Below are positions 23,297 through 32,719 of a stretch of DNA of 64,000 nt, in pieces. Numbering within the stretch: position 1 is the first letter of the stretch; each line of letters begins with the position of its first letter. A model generated the notes under the pieces. That model saw only the letters and a program-made list of their open reading frames with translations, was not told the DNA's origin and did no database searches. Made by a program: the position numbers and the translations under genes. This stretch comes from Propioniciclava soli (GTDB lineage: Bacteria; Actinomycetota; Actinomycetes; Propionibacteriales; Propionibacteriaceae), in contig NZ_JACYOT010000001.1 in the NCBI RefSeq assembly GCF_014858005.1, positions 62,001-126,000 on the forward strand, in the 5' to 3' direction.

Positions 23297-25129
23297 ATGC
23301 CTTCGCACGTCTCCAGCGCCGAGCGCATCGGCGACCTCCTGACCGACCCGCCGACCCACCCGCTGCGGCGGCTCCTGCTCATTCTGCGCTCCGACCCCCG
23401 CGCCATGGTGGTCGCGTTCCTGGGCACGGTGGTCGCCTCGCTCGCGTCCCTCGTCCAGCCCGCCCTCACCGGCTCCCTCGTCGGGGCGCTGCAGTCCCTG
23501 GACATGCCGCAGCTGATCACCATGGGGAGTCTGCTGGTCGGGGCCGCGCTGTTCGCGTCCCTCGTGACCGCCGGCGTCAACCTCGTGGTCGCCTATGCGG
23601 GCAACCGGCTGGTGCGCACCTTCCGCGACCAGTCGGCGGCCATCGCGTTGCGCGTCCCGGCCGAAAAACTCGTCGAGCATCCCACGGCCGATCTCGTGGC
23701 CCGGTGCTCGATCGATTCGGACAAGATGGGCGAGGTCTTCACCCGCGGGCCGATCCAGGCGCTCGGCAGCATGGTGCTCGTCGTCGGCTCGCTCGTGCAG
23801 ATGGTGGTGCTCGACCCGATTCTCACCGTCTCCGCGGTCGGGCTGTGCGTGCTGGCCCTGGTCGTCATCATCGTCTCCTCCAGCCGCCTGACCGGCGTGG
23901 CGTTCGAGCGCCAGGAGGCGCAGGGCGCCTACGTCGCCGAGATGACGCGGGCCCTGGACTCGGTGCTGACCATCCGGGCGTTCGTCGCGAACGCGTTCGC
24001 CATCGGACGCCTCTCCGGCACCTCGCAGCGGCTGCAGGACGCGTCCAACAAGTCGGCCCGGGCCCAGGCATTCATGGAGCCGATGGTGTCCGCCCTCGTG
24101 CAGGGCACCATGCTCGTCATCATCCTCATCGCGTTCGCGCGGGTGCAGACCGGCGCCCTGGCGGTGGATTCCCTGGTCGCGTTCTTCATGTACACGATGA
24201 TGTTGATCGGCCCCATCGCCGGGTCGACGGACACGGTCATGCTGATGGCCGAGACCCTCGGGGCCCTCAAGCGGCTCGTCGAGTTGAAGGCCGTCACGGA
24301 ACGACTGCCGCGCGACACGCAGCTCATCCGCGCCGAGCTCGACGCGATGTCGCTCGAGGAGTACGGAAACCGGCCCCGCGCGAACCCCGACGTCATCGAG
24401 GGCGACATCAGCTTCCGCAACGTCTCGGTGCGGTACGCCACGGGCGGCTCCACCGACCGCGAACACGCGATCGCGGACGTCTCCTTCGACGTGCGGGCCG
24501 GCTCGTGGGTGGTGCTCACCGGCACGTCCGGCTCGGGCAAGTCGACGATCCTCTCGCTCATGGAGCGGTTCCTGGTGCCGAGCCAGGGGTTGATCCTGGT
24601 GGACGGCGTCCCCATCGAGGATCGCGACGAGGACGTCTACCGCAGCCAGATCGGTTACATCGAACAGGCCTGCCCGTTGTTCGCCGGCACCGTGCGCGAC
24701 AACCTCCTGCTGGGGCGCACCGACATCTCCGATGAGGCCTGCTGGGAGATGGTCGACCACGTCGGGCTGCTGGGCACGATCCGGGACCGCGACGAGGGTC
24801 TGGACGCCCCCGTCGGCGAGTCGGCCTACGCCTTCTCGGGGGGCGAGCGGCAGCGCCTCGCCATCGCGCGCACGCTGCTCCGCTCGCCGCGGATGCTTCT
24901 GCTGGACGAGATCACCTCCGGTCTCGACGTGCTCAACCGGATGCAGATCATGGAGCTGATCCGCACCACGATGGGCGACATCACGGTGCTCGCCGCCGGC
25001 CACGGCCGGTTCGGCACCGACTGGGCCGACCAGGTGCTCGTCATGGACCGGGGCCGGCTCGTCGAGAACGGCCATCCCACCGAGGTGGCGGCGCGATCGT
25101 CGCTGTTCCGTTCCCTCATCGCCCAGTGA
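23297..25129 (+). CDS. ABC exporter (fused permease-ATPase)
   Basis: A 610-residue type I ABC half-transporter. Six membrane segments occupy about 35-310. The ATPase has Walker A GTSGSGKST (409-417), signature FSGGERQRL (near 513), Walker B MLLLDEI and switch His in AAGHGR. No N-terminal C39 peptidase is present, so leader removal must be done by another enzyme. ATG 23297 follows AAAGG. It is placed right after the two precursors, as in lanthipeptide operons, so the likely cargo is the modified peptide, exported as a homodimeric pump. Its GTGA stop overlaps an upstream in-frame start of the protease gene. Confidence 0.9.
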   Translation: MPSHVSSAERIGDLLTDPPTHPLRRLLLILRSDPRAMVVAFLGTVVASLASLVQPALTGSLVGALQSLDMPQLITMGSLLVGAALFASLVTAGVNLVVAYAGNRLVRTFRDQSAAIALRVPAEKLVEHPTADLVARCSIDSDKMGEVFTRGPIQALGSMVLVVGSLVQMVVLDPILTVSAVGLCVLALVVIIVSSSRLTGVAFERQEAQGAYVAEMTRALDSVLTIRAFVANAFAIGRLSGTSQRLQDASNKSARAQAFMEPMVSALVQGTMLVIILIAFARVQTGALAVDSLVAFFMYTMMLIGPIAGSTDTVMLMAETLGALKRLVELKAVTERLPRDTQLIRAELDAMSLEEYGNRPRANPDVIEGDISFRNVSVRYATGGSTDREHAIADVSFDVRAGSWVVLTGTSGSGKSTILSLMERFLVPSQGLILVDGVPIEDRDEDVYRSQIGYIEQACPLFAGTVRDNLLLGRTDISDEACWEMVDHVGLLGTIRDRDEGLDAPVGESAYAFSGGERQRLAIARTLLRSPRMLLLDEITSGLDVLNRMQIMELIRTTMGDITVLAAGHGRFGTDWADQVLVMDRGRLVENGHPTEVAARSSLFRSLIAQ

Positions 25130-25155
25130 CCCCGTCGCCCCGTAGAGGAGATCCC

Positions 25156-27108
25156 GTGCTCGACCTGCCCGACCTGTCCTGGGTCGACGACCTCGACGCC
25201 GAGCAGCTGCTCGCCGCGTTGGCCACCCACGGTTGCGAGGTCGACGGGGATCCCAGCCATGCGACCCCGGGCGGTGCCGAGTCCGATGGGCCCAGCTACC
25301 AGCTCATCCCCCTGGGCGACGCCTGGCTGCGCCTCGAACCCGACAGCGGTGGTCGGCTGTGGGGGGCCATGATTCCGGACGCCCGCCACCCCGATGTCAC
25401 CAACGGTGAGCCGCCGATGCGCTTCGACGACGACGCGGAGGATCTGTTGGGCTGGATGATGGCCCGCGCCGACATCGACGGGTCGGGGCAGCGGTGGGTG
25501 ACCGTCATGCGGCGTCCGGAACGGGAGGCCTACGTCGCGCTGTTGTACGACGCGGGTACGATCCGTCCCGTGCGCCAGCTGCTGGTGAGGGGGGTCTACC
25601 CCGACATCAGCCTCATCGACGACGGCCATCACCTGGCGTTCGTGGAGCCCGACCGGGAGGTCACCGGCGGGCAGCGGGCGATCGTGGCTCGGGCCGACCC
25701 CGACCTCTTCGAGGAGTCGCGGCAGGTGATCGCCTACTCGGCCACCGGGGGCATCGGCATCAAGCCCTGCTCGGTGCGACGCTTCTTCAAGATGAGTCAC
25801 GGCATCCGCTCGGAGCGGGTGTGGGACGTGGTGGACGTGCGCCAGGACCCCCCGCAACCCATCGCCGTCCCGGGCGCACCGAAGGACCCGAGCCTGTTCG
25901 ACATGGCGTTGCTGGACGGCCTCCCCGTCCTCGTCCAGCTCTACAACGGTGACGGTTCCTGGACCCTGATGGCCAGCCTGCTCGACGACGGCCAGGTCAT
26001 GCGGTCCTGGGCGTGCGCGTCCGGCGTGGGTGCGGCCCGCGAGATCACCTCGGGGGTGGGGTACGCCGTCGTCCGGGTGAGCCGCGACGGCGAGGAGTCC
26101 CTGCACCGCGTCGACATCGACGGCTTCTCCACGGGCCGCTCCCCCCTGCTGGTCGCACCCGGGCTGCTCGACCTGCGCTACAACCAGGTGACACCGTCCA
26201 TCGGCTTCGCGGCGACCGAGATGAGCGGCGGCATCCCGCCCTTCGTCTGGTACTTCAACCGCGCCGGGGAGTGCCGCAACGACCCGGCCGACATCGCCCA
26301 GCGGGCCGCCGGGCTCGCCCGCGCCCGCCGGGAGCGCGTCACGTCCGACGACGGGTACGCCTTCGATCTCGACCTCCGGTGGCCGGCCTCGGCGGGGGAC
26401 CGCTTCGTGGGCCCGGTGGTCGTCATGCTGTACGGCGCCTACGGGCTCGATCTCGACCTGGATTCCGACCCCGACCTCAAGCAGTGGCTTGACCGGGGCT
26501 TCGCCGTGGCCACCCCCCACGTGCGGGGCGGGGGTCCGGAGCTGCGCCACCTCGCCGGCACGCGGGCGAAGCGCGGCCGCTCCCTGATGGACGCCGCCGC
26601 CGCGATCCGCCACCTGCGCGCCGGCGTGGGCGTCGTCGAGGCCACGGACATCGTGACGCTCGGGGCGTCCGCCGGGGGGTTCCTCTCCGCGACGATGGTG
26701 AACGTGTGCCCCGGTGAGGTGGACGTGTGCGTGGTCGTGAACGGGTTCGTCGACCCGCTGACCAGCCTGGTGCGACGCGACACCTTGACCTCGGCCAGCG
26801 ACGAGGACGAATGGGGTGACCCGACCAACCCGAACGACGTGGCGGTGCTGCACGCGATCTCCCCGGTGGAGAACCTGACGCCGTCGGCGGCCGAAGCGCT
26901 CGTGGTGGTGGCCGGCTGCGACGTGCGGGTCAACCCCCGCCAGGGCCTGAAGTGGGCGCTCGGCTACCGGGCCCTGGGGGGCTCGGTCGAGCTCTGGTAC
27001 GACCCGAACGGCGCCCACGACTGCTGGGGCGCCGGCATGCCGCGCACGGCGTTGGTCGACTGGGTCAGCGCCGCGGTCGCGCGCCGACGGGCCAAGGTGG
27101 CAGCCTGA
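25156..27108 (+). CDS. Prolyl oligopeptidase-family (S9) peptidase, probable leader peptidase
   Basis: A 650-residue protein starting at GTG 25156 behind GAGGAG; a GTG at 25126 overlapping the transporter stop is less well placed. The N-terminal ~390 residues look like a beta-propeller. The C-terminal alpha/beta-hydrolase domain has MLYGAYGLD, TPHVRGGG, the nucleophile elbow GASAGG (Ser505), Asp589 in GCDVRVNP and His621 in GAHDCWG. No signal peptide is seen. FlaP-type prolyl oligopeptidases remove class III lanthipeptide leaders after Pro, and both precursors have a conserved VPxEEK before the core, so it is the likely maturation protease. Confidence 0.85.
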   Translation: MLDLPDLSWVDDLDAEQLLAALATHGCEVDGDPSHATPGGAESDGPSYQLIPLGDAWLRLEPDSGGRLWGAMIPDARHPDVTNGEPPMRFDDDAEDLLGWMMARADIDGSGQRWVTVMRRPEREAYVALLYDAGTIRPVRQLLVRGVYPDISLIDDGHHLAFVEPDREVTGGQRAIVARADPDLFEESRQVIAYSATGGIGIKPCSVRRFFKMSHGIRSERVWDVVDVRQDPPQPIAVPGAPKDPSLFDMALLDGLPVLVQLYNGDGSWTLMASLLDDGQVMRSWACASGVGAAREITSGVGYAVVRVSRDGEESLHRVDIDGFSTGRSPLLVAPGLLDLRYNQVTPSIGFAATEMSGGIPPFVWYFNRAGECRNDPADIAQRAAGLARARRERVTSDDGYAFDLDLRWPASAGDRFVGPVVVMLYGAYGLDLDLDSDPDLKQWLDRGFAVATPHVRGGGPELRHLAGTRAKRGRSLMDAAAAIRHLRAGVGVVEATDIVTLGASAGGFLSATMVNVCPGEVDVCVVVNGFVDPLTSLVRRDTLTSASDEDEWGDPTNPNDVAVLHAISPVENLTPSAAEALVVVAGCDVRVNPRQGLKWALGYRALGGSVELWYDPNGAHDCWGAGMPRTALVDWVSAAVARRRAKVAA

Positions 27109-27141
27109 GCCGCGCGTCGGCCCGGCCCACCGGTCCGCCCC

Positions 27142-27300
27142 CACGTCACGTGGCGCACTGCCGCCTCACGTGGCGAGGCTTGAACCCACCTGGCGCACCC
27201 CAGCTCACGTGGCGGCCCGTGCGCGGCCCGCCACGTGGGCCCCACTGCGCCACGTGGGGTTGGGGCCCGCCACGTGAGGCGGAAGTGCGCCACGTGGGGT
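27142..27300. repeat. Mirror-symmetric CACGTG array, copy 1
   Basis: Between convergent genes. CACGTG-like hexamers start at 27147, 27167, 27187 (CACCTG), 27206, then 27232, 27251, 27271, 27291, that is spacings 20, 20, 19, 26, 19, 20, 20. The left half reads CACGTGGCG and the right half carries the inverse CGCCACGTG, so the element is also a ~150-bp imperfect hairpin. The 20-bp centre is GCGGCCCGTGCGCGGCCCGC. The same architecture recurs near 45.0 and 48.7 kb. Confidence 0.9.
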
Positions 27301-27330
27301 CATCCCGGGGGTGGCTCGGGGCGGGAGTGC

Positions 27331-28986
27331 TCACCGGCCGAACGGCTGGTGGGCGTCGTCGCAGGTCGTGCCGGGGGCCGGCAGGACGCCGTCGAGGAGG
27401 TAGGCGTCCACGTGCGCGGTGGCGCAGGGAGAGATGCCGTAGGCGGTGTGGCCCCAGTTGGTGCTCGTCAACAGCCGGCTGCGGGGGAGCAGCCGGGCGG
27501 TCGAACGGGCCGCCTCGTAGCTGGTGGCCGGGTCGTACAGGTTGCCGACGACCAGCAGCGGGTGGGCCGTCACGGTGTTGAACGGGCCGGCGTAGGCGTC
27601 CTCGTCGTGGGCACCCCACAGCTGACCGGCGCAGTAGACGGAGTTCCAGAGCCAGTACCGGCCGACGTGGGGGGCACGGGTGTCCTCAGTGTTGGCCAGG
27701 GCGTCCCAGGCCGCGGGACTGCGCGGGTTGCGGCTGTCGGTGCACATGATCGCCGGAACCTGCTCGAGGGTGTTCTCGTAGCCGGCCGCCCGGCGGAGCG
27801 AGGCCGCGGCCGTCCGGGAGTAGCGCCGGGAGAGGTCGACGCGGGCGTCCCGGGTGAGGTCGCTGGACTGCAGCTCGTCGAGCATCGCTGCCAGGGCGGG
27901 CACGGATTCGGCGCCGACGTCGGAGTACAACGAGAAGATCACCGTGGTGATGAACATCTGGTAGGTCACGTCGTAGGCGCCCTCAGGGTCGGCCACGGTC
28001 ACGGGCCCCGCCAGCAGCCGTTGCGCCACGCGGTCGAAGGTGGCTTGCGGATCGGGGACGCCGCAGGCTTCGGACGCCGCCGCGCAGCGCCGCAGCACTT
28101 CGGTGAGGGCCTTGCTCGTGGCTGTTGCCGAGTCCATCCGGACGCTCATCGGCGTCTGCGCGGTGGCGTCGGTGCCGACCCAGGCGGTCGGGTCGACGAC
28201 GCCGTCGAGGGCGATGGCCCGCACCCGGTCGGGGAACAGGTTGGCGTACACCTGCCCGAGGTACGTGCCATAGGAGAAGCCGAGGTAGGTGAGCTGCTCG
28301 TCACCGACGGCGCGCCGCAGCACGTCCATGTCGCGGGCCACCTGGGCCGTCGAGATGGCCGAGGCCACTTCCCTGCCGAAGCCGGCGCAGCTCTTCGCGA
28401 GCCTGCGGGCGGCATGGACGAAGCTCTTCTCCTCGGCCTCGGTGACGGGGAACGACATGCCGACCAGCGTGCCGGTCACCCGGTCGAGCCTCGCCACCGT
28501 GGGGAAGCACTGGGTGTTCGTGCTGCCGTTGGTGCCGCGGGGATCCATGCCGATGAGGTCGAACCGGTCGAGCACCTCCTCACCCAGCCACTCCGTGGCC
28601 CGCAGCGGAAACGCAGCACCCGACGCCCCCGGCCCGCCGGGGTTGAGGAACAGGCTGCCGAGGCGGCGGCTCTGGTCGCGGGCGGGGATCCGCGTCACGG
28701 CGATGTCGACGCTCGCGCCCCCGGGCTCGTCGTAGTCGAGCGGCAGCCGGACCGTGGCGCACTCGCCGAGCTCGCACGGCTCCCACGCCAGGGTGGGGGT
28801 GGGGACGGTGTCGACGCGGGCGCGTTCGCGCGCGGAGGTGGTGGGGGCGGCGTCCGCCGCCAGGGGTGGCACGGTCACCGTCGCCAGGCAGGTGAGCGCC
28901 AGCAGGGCGGACGCGAGCGTGCGGCGTCCGCGGGGGGTGCGAGGGCTGCGGGGGCGGGCGCGTCGGGCGCGAGGGAGCGGGGTCAT
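27331..28986 (-). CDS. Secreted TAP-like alpha/beta hydrolase (tripeptidyl aminopeptidase family)
   Basis: A 551-residue secreted serine hydrolase starting at ATG 28986 with a GGAGG ribosome-binding site. A long Arg-rich N-region (possibly Tat-like, though the twin Arg are within ARRARPRSPRTPRGRR) is followed by a hydrophobic core and ADAAPT cleavage region. The mature part has VRLPLDYDEPGGASVDIAV, the oxyanion NPGGPGASG, MDPRGTNGS, nucleophile elbow LGFSYGTYLGQ (Ser238), and the C-terminal TAP domain LLVVGNLYDPATSY and NWGHTAYG with the catalytic Asp and His. Relatives are Streptomyces tripeptidyl aminopeptidases and exported hydrolases that trim N-termini. It converges on the S9 peptidase across the repeat array. 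Confidence 0.9.
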   Translation of the reverse strand: MTPLPRARRARPRSPRTPRGRRTLASALLALTCLATVTVPPLAADAAPTTSARERARVDTVPTPTLAWEPCELGECATVRLPLDYDEPGGASVDIAVTRIPARDQSRRLGSLFLNPGGPGASGAAFPLRATEWLGEEVLDRFDLIGMDPRGTNGSTNTQCFPTVARLDRVTGTLVGMSFPVTEAEEKSFVHAARRLAKSCAGFGREVASAISTAQVARDMDVLRRAVGDEQLTYLGFSYGTYLGQVYANLFPDRVRAIALDGVVDPTAWVGTDATAQTPMSVRMDSATATSKALTEVLRRCAAASEACGVPDPQATFDRVAQRLLAGPVTVADPEGAYDVTYQMFITTVIFSLYSDVGAESVPALAAMLDELQSSDLTRDARVDLSRRYSRTAAASLRRAAGYENTLEQVPAIMCTDSRNPRSPAAWDALANTEDTRAPHVGRYWLWNSVYCAGQLWGAHDEDAYAGPFNTVTAHPLLVVGNLYDPATSYEAARSTARLLPRSRLLTSTNWGHTAYGISPCATAHVDAYLLDGVLPAPGTTCDDAHQPFGR

Positions 28987-29112
28987 GGCGGGTCCTCCGG
29001 GTCGTGGGGCGGTCACCTCCACTCCACGCCCCGCGCCGACGCCCACGCCATGGGCTTTCGGGCAGAGTCGTCGCCCGCTCACGGGGGGGTGGCCGCGTGG
29101 TGTGAAGCGGCG

Positions 29113-29128
29113 GTGACACAGGCGTTAC
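29113..29128 (+). promoter_or_regulatory. GlnR-like box upstream of the nitrate transporter
   Basis: GTGAC-n6-GTTAC lies about 87 bp upstream of the narK start. GlnR boxes of actinobacteria have the form GTnAC-n6-GAAAC repeated, so this is a partial match. A clearer match occurs upstream of the HemD fusion gene at 34241. Confidence 0.35.
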
Positions 29129-29214
29129 CGGCGGCGTCATTGCCTGCAATGCGCGCTGTCTACCGTCAGGGCAGGAGCAGCGTCGCTCACGGCCCCCGAC
29201 CCGAAGGAGCGACC

Positions 29215-30573
29215 ATGACCAGCACCGCGTCGCGCTCGACCGCCACCACGACCCTCGATCACGGCCTGCGCCGCAACCCCGGCCGTTGGATCGATGGCTG
29301 GGATCCGGAGAACCGCGACCAGTGGGAGGGCGTGGGCCGCCCCATGGCGCGCCGCAACCTGTACTGGTCGATCTTCGCCGAATTCCTCGGCTTCGCCGTC
29401 TGGGCGCTGTGGAGCATCGTCGTGCCCCGCCTCAACACGGTCGGCTTCGACCTGAGCGTGGACCAGATGTTCTGGCTCGTCAGCACGCCGGCCCTGGTGG
29501 GAGCCACCCTCCGCATTCCCTACACCTTCGCGGTGCCGACGTTCGGTGGCCGCACGTGGACGATGGTCTCCGCGCTGCTCCTGCTGATCCCGACCGGGGC
29601 GCTCGCCTGGGCCGTCCACCACCCCGAGCTGCCGTTCGGCGCCCTCGTCGCGATCGCGGCGCTCGCCGGGTTCGGCGGCGGCAACTTCGCCTCCTCGATG
29701 GCGAACATCTCCTTCTTCTTTCCGGCCCGGGAGAAGGGCGCCGCGCTCGGCCTCAACGCCGCGGGCGGGAACATCGGCACCGCGGCCGTCCAGTTCGCGG
29801 TGCCGATCGTCGTCGTGATCGGCGGCGGCATGGCGCTCGACCGGGCGGGCCTCATGTTCATCCCGCTCGCGTTGCTCGCCGCCTTCGGCGCCTGGAAGTA
29901 CATGGACAACCTGTCCCACGCCAAGGCCGACCCCCGCGCCTACGCGGCCGCGCTGAAGCACCCCCACACGTGGATCATCGCGTTCATCTACATCGGCACC
30001 TTCGGCAGCTTCATCGGGTACTCCGGCTCCTTCCCGACGCTGCTCGTCAACCTGTTCCCGCAGGTGACGCTCTCACTCGCCTTCCTGGGTGCGCTGGTCG
30101 GCTCGGTCACCCGGCCGCTGGGCGGCTCGCTCTCGGACCGGTGGGGCGGCGGCATCGTCACCGTCATCTCCTTCGGCGCCATGGCCCTGGGCGCGGTGGG
30201 CGCGATCTTCGGTTTGCAGCAGCAGTCGTTCGTGCTGTTCTTCTGCTCCTTCCTGTGGCTGTTCGTGTTCACCGGCATCGGCAACGGCTCGATCTACCGG
30301 ATGATCCCGGCCGTCTTCGCGGGCACGGCCGGCACGCAGACCGACGCCCTGCTGCACGCCAGCCGGTCCGCGGCGGGTTGCATCGGCATCGCGGGGGCCA
30401 TCGGGGCGTTCGGCGGCTTCCTCATCCCCCGCGGGTTCGCGATGTCGACGACCGCCACCGGCGGCATCCAGGCCGCGCTGTGGGTGCTGATCGGCGCGTA
30501 CGTGCTGATGGGCGTCCTCACCTGGGCGGTCTACCTGCGCCCGGGTTCGAAGCTCGCCGCCCTCAAGGTCTGA
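29215..30573 (+). CDS. narK: Nitrate/nitrite transporter (NarK/NasA-type MFS)
   Basis: A 452-residue major-facilitator protein with 12 predicted helices. ATG 29215 follows GAAGGAG. Family signatures are AFSMFGFAVW-like ILFEFLGFAVWALWS near 60, GGGNFASSMANISFFFPAREKGAALGLNAAGGN in two adjoining pieces (the nitrate signature with the Phe-rich helix), and SRSAAGCIGIAGAIGAFGG in the second half. It imports nitrate, or exchanges it for nitrite, across the cytoplasmic membrane. It sits 16 bp before the nitrate reductase gene, so the pair is probably co-transcribed for nitrate assimilation. Confidence 0.9.
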   Translation: MTSTASRSTATTTLDHGLRRNPGRWIDGWDPENRDQWEGVGRPMARRNLYWSIFAEFLGFAVWALWSIVVPRLNTVGFDLSVDQMFWLVSTPALVGATLRIPYTFAVPTFGGRTWTMVSALLLLIPTGALAWAVHHPELPFGALVAIAALAGFGGGNFASSMANISFFFPAREKGAALGLNAAGGNIGTAAVQFAVPIVVVIGGGMALDRAGLMFIPLALLAAFGAWKYMDNLSHAKADPRAYAAALKHPHTWIIAFIYIGTFGSFIGYSGSFPTLLVNLFPQVTLSLAFLGALVGSVTRPLGGSLSDRWGGGIVTVISFGAMALGAVGAIFGLQQQSFVLFFCSFLWLFVFTGIGNGSIYRMIPAVFAGTAGTQTDALLHASRSAAGCIGIAGAIGAFGGFLIPRGFAMSTTATGGIQAALWVLIGAYVLMGVLTWAVYLRPGSKLAALKV

Positions 30574-30589
30574 CACCGGACGCCGCCCC

Positions 30590-32719
30590 ATGGTCGCCAC
30601 CCACTGCCCCTACTGCGCGCTGCAGTGCGCGATGGACGTCGCGCCCACCCCGGACGGGCCGACCGTCACGCCGCTGGAGTTCCCCACCAACCGCGGCCGG
30701 TTGTGCCAGAAGGGCTGGACGGCGGCCGACGTCCTCACCGCGTCCGGCCGGCTCACCGCGCCGATGGTGCGGGGGGCGGACGGCACCCTCGCCCCGGTGT
30801 CGTGGGAGGAGGCGCTCGACCGGGTCGCGGGTGAATTGCGGCGCCTGCGTGCCGCGCACGGCCCGGAGTCGGTGGCCGTGTTCGGCGGCGGCGGGCTCAC
30901 CAACGAGGAGGCCTACCAGCTCGGCAAGTTCGCCCGCGTGGCGCTGGCCACGCCCAACATCGACTACAACGGCCGCTTCTGCATGGCCTCGGCCGCGGCG
31001 GGCGGACGCCGCGCGTTCGGCCTCGACCGGGGCCTGCCCTTCCCCCTCACCGACCTCGACGGGGCCGAGGCGATCCTGCTCGTCGGCTCCAACCCCGCCG
31101 AGACGATGCCACCCTTCGTCACCCACCTGGCCGGCGCCCGCGAGGCCGGTGGGCTGGTCATCATCGATCCCCGGCGGACGCCGACGGCCGACCTGACCCA
31201 GGACGGCGGCGGCCTGCACCTCGCCCCGCTGCCCGGCACGGACCTCGTCCTACTGCTCGGCATCACGCAGATCCTGTGGGCCGAGGGGCTTGTGGACCGC
31301 GGCTACCTCGCCGAGCGGGCCAGCGGGGTGGACGCCCTGCGCGCCAGCCTGGCCGCCTGGTGGCCCGAGCGGGTGGAGCGCGTCACCGGCGTCCCCGTGG
31401 TGCAGCAGCGGGCGGCCGCGCGGTTGCTCGCGGCGGCCAGCCCGGCCCGGGGTGGGCGCGGCGGGTACGTGCTCACCGGGCGCGGGGCCGAGCAGCACGC
31501 GCACGGCACGGACACGGTGACCGCGGCGGTCAACCTCGCGCTGTGCCTCGGCCTGCCCGGCCGGGAGGGCTCGGGGTACGGCTGCCTCACCGGGCAGGGC
31601 AACGGGCAGGGTGGGCGCGAGCACGGCCTCAAGGCCGACCAGCTGCCCGGTTACCGGACGATCACCGACCCGGACGCCCGCGCCCACGTCGCCGGCGTGT
31701 GGGGCGTGGACGCGGATTCACTGCCCGGGGCGGGGCCGCCCGCGGTGGCGCTGCTCGCGTCGCTGGCGACACCGGGCGGGCCGCGGGCGCTGCTCGTCCA
31801 CGGCGCGAACCCCGTCGTCAGCGCGCCGGACGTGGGGCCGCTGACCGAGCGGTTACGTGCCCTGGAGCTCCTGGTGGTGTGCGACTTCGTGCTGTCGGAG
31901 ACCGCGGCGCTGGCCGACGTCGTGCTACCCGTCACCCAGTGGGCCGAGGAGACCGGCACGATGACCAATCTGGAGGGCCGTCTACTGCTGCGCGACGAGG
32001 CGGTGCCGCCGCCCGAGGGCGTCCGGACCGAACTGTGGGTCTGGCGCGAGCTGGCCCGGCGGCTGGACGCGCCGATCGACTTCTCCGAGGACGCCGCCGA
32101 GGTCTTCGCCGAGCTGGCCCGGGCGAGCTCGGGCGGCGTGGCCGACTACACCGGCTTCTCCCACAAACGCCTGCGCGCCGGGGAAGCCCTGTACTGGCCC
32201 TGCCCCGAGCCCGGCCACCCGGGGACGCCGCGGACGTTCCTCGACCGCTTCGCCACCCCCGACGGCCGCGCCGTGCTGCATCCGGTCGACGAGACCCCGC
32301 CCGACGACCTGCTGGACGCCGAGTACCCCCTGTATCTCGTGACCGGCCGCGTCCTGCAGCACTACCAATCCGGGGCGCAGACGCGGCGGGTGGCCGCCCT
32401 GAACTCCGTCGAACCCGAGAGCTACGTCGAGCTGCACCCGTTGCTGGCCCAGCGGCTCGGCGTCGAGGCGGGCGAGCGCGTGGGCGTTCACTCGCGGCGC
32501 GGGTCGTGCGAGGCGGTGGCCCGGCTCAGCGAGGGCATGCGGCTCGACACGGTGTTCATGCCGTTCCACTACCCCGGACGCGGCGCGGTCAACCGGGTGA
32601 CGAACCCGGCCGTCGATCCGGTCTCCGGCATGCCGGAGCTGAAGGTCGCGACCGTCCGGCTGGAACGGCTCGTGGACGCGCCGCATTCGTTCGCACCCGC
32701 GCCGGGAGACGCCGCATGA
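30590..32719 (+). CDS. nasA: Assimilatory nitrate reductase, molybdopterin catalytic subunit
   Basis: A 709-residue molybdopterin oxidoreductase. The N-terminus HCPYCALQCAMD with Cys6, Cys9, Cys13 and Cys39 binds one [4Fe-4S] cluster. Then come NYNGRFCM-like NIDYNGRFCMASAAAGG, the bis-MGD binding regions LVGSNPAETMPP and GSGYGCLTGQGNGQGGREHG, DVVLPVTQWAEETGTMTNLEG, and the C-terminal beta-barrel LVTGRVLQHYQSGAQTRRV. The length and lack of a Tat signal point to a cytoplasmic assimilatory enzyme. ATG 30590 has little ribosome-binding site, suggesting coupling to narK. It overlaps the next gene by ATGA, consistent with a reductase/electron-donor pair. Confidence 0.9.
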   Translation: MVATHCPYCALQCAMDVAPTPDGPTVTPLEFPTNRGRLCQKGWTAADVLTASGRLTAPMVRGADGTLAPVSWEEALDRVAGELRRLRAAHGPESVAVFGGGGLTNEEAYQLGKFARVALATPNIDYNGRFCMASAAAGGRRAFGLDRGLPFPLTDLDGAEAILLVGSNPAETMPPFVTHLAGAREAGGLVIIDPRRTPTADLTQDGGGLHLAPLPGTDLVLLLGITQILWAEGLVDRGYLAERASGVDALRASLAAWWPERVERVTGVPVVQQRAAARLLAAASPARGGRGGYVLTGRGAEQHAHGTDTVTAAVNLALCLGLPGREGSGYGCLTGQGNGQGGREHGLKADQLPGYRTITDPDARAHVAGVWGVDADSLPGAGPPAVALLASLATPGGPRALLVHGANPVVSAPDVGPLTERLRALELLVVCDFVLSETAALADVVLPVTQWAEETGTMTNLEGRLLLRDEAVPPPEGVRTELWVWRELARRLDAPIDFSEDAAEVFAELARASSGGVADYTGFSHKRLRAGEALYWPCPEPGHPGTPRTFLDRFATPDGRAVLHPVDETPPDDLLDAEYPLYLVTGRVLQHYQSGAQTRRVAALNSVEPESYVELHPLLAQRLGVEAGERVGVHSRRGSCEAVARLSEGMRLDTVFMPFHYPGRGAVNRVTNPAVDPVSGMPELKVATVRLERLVDAPHSFAPAPGDAA

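Noticed and set aside
27142-27300. CRISPR array
   Set aside because: Units are ~20 bp with tiny variable parts and mirror symmetry, with no cas genes; not a direct-repeat/spacer array.
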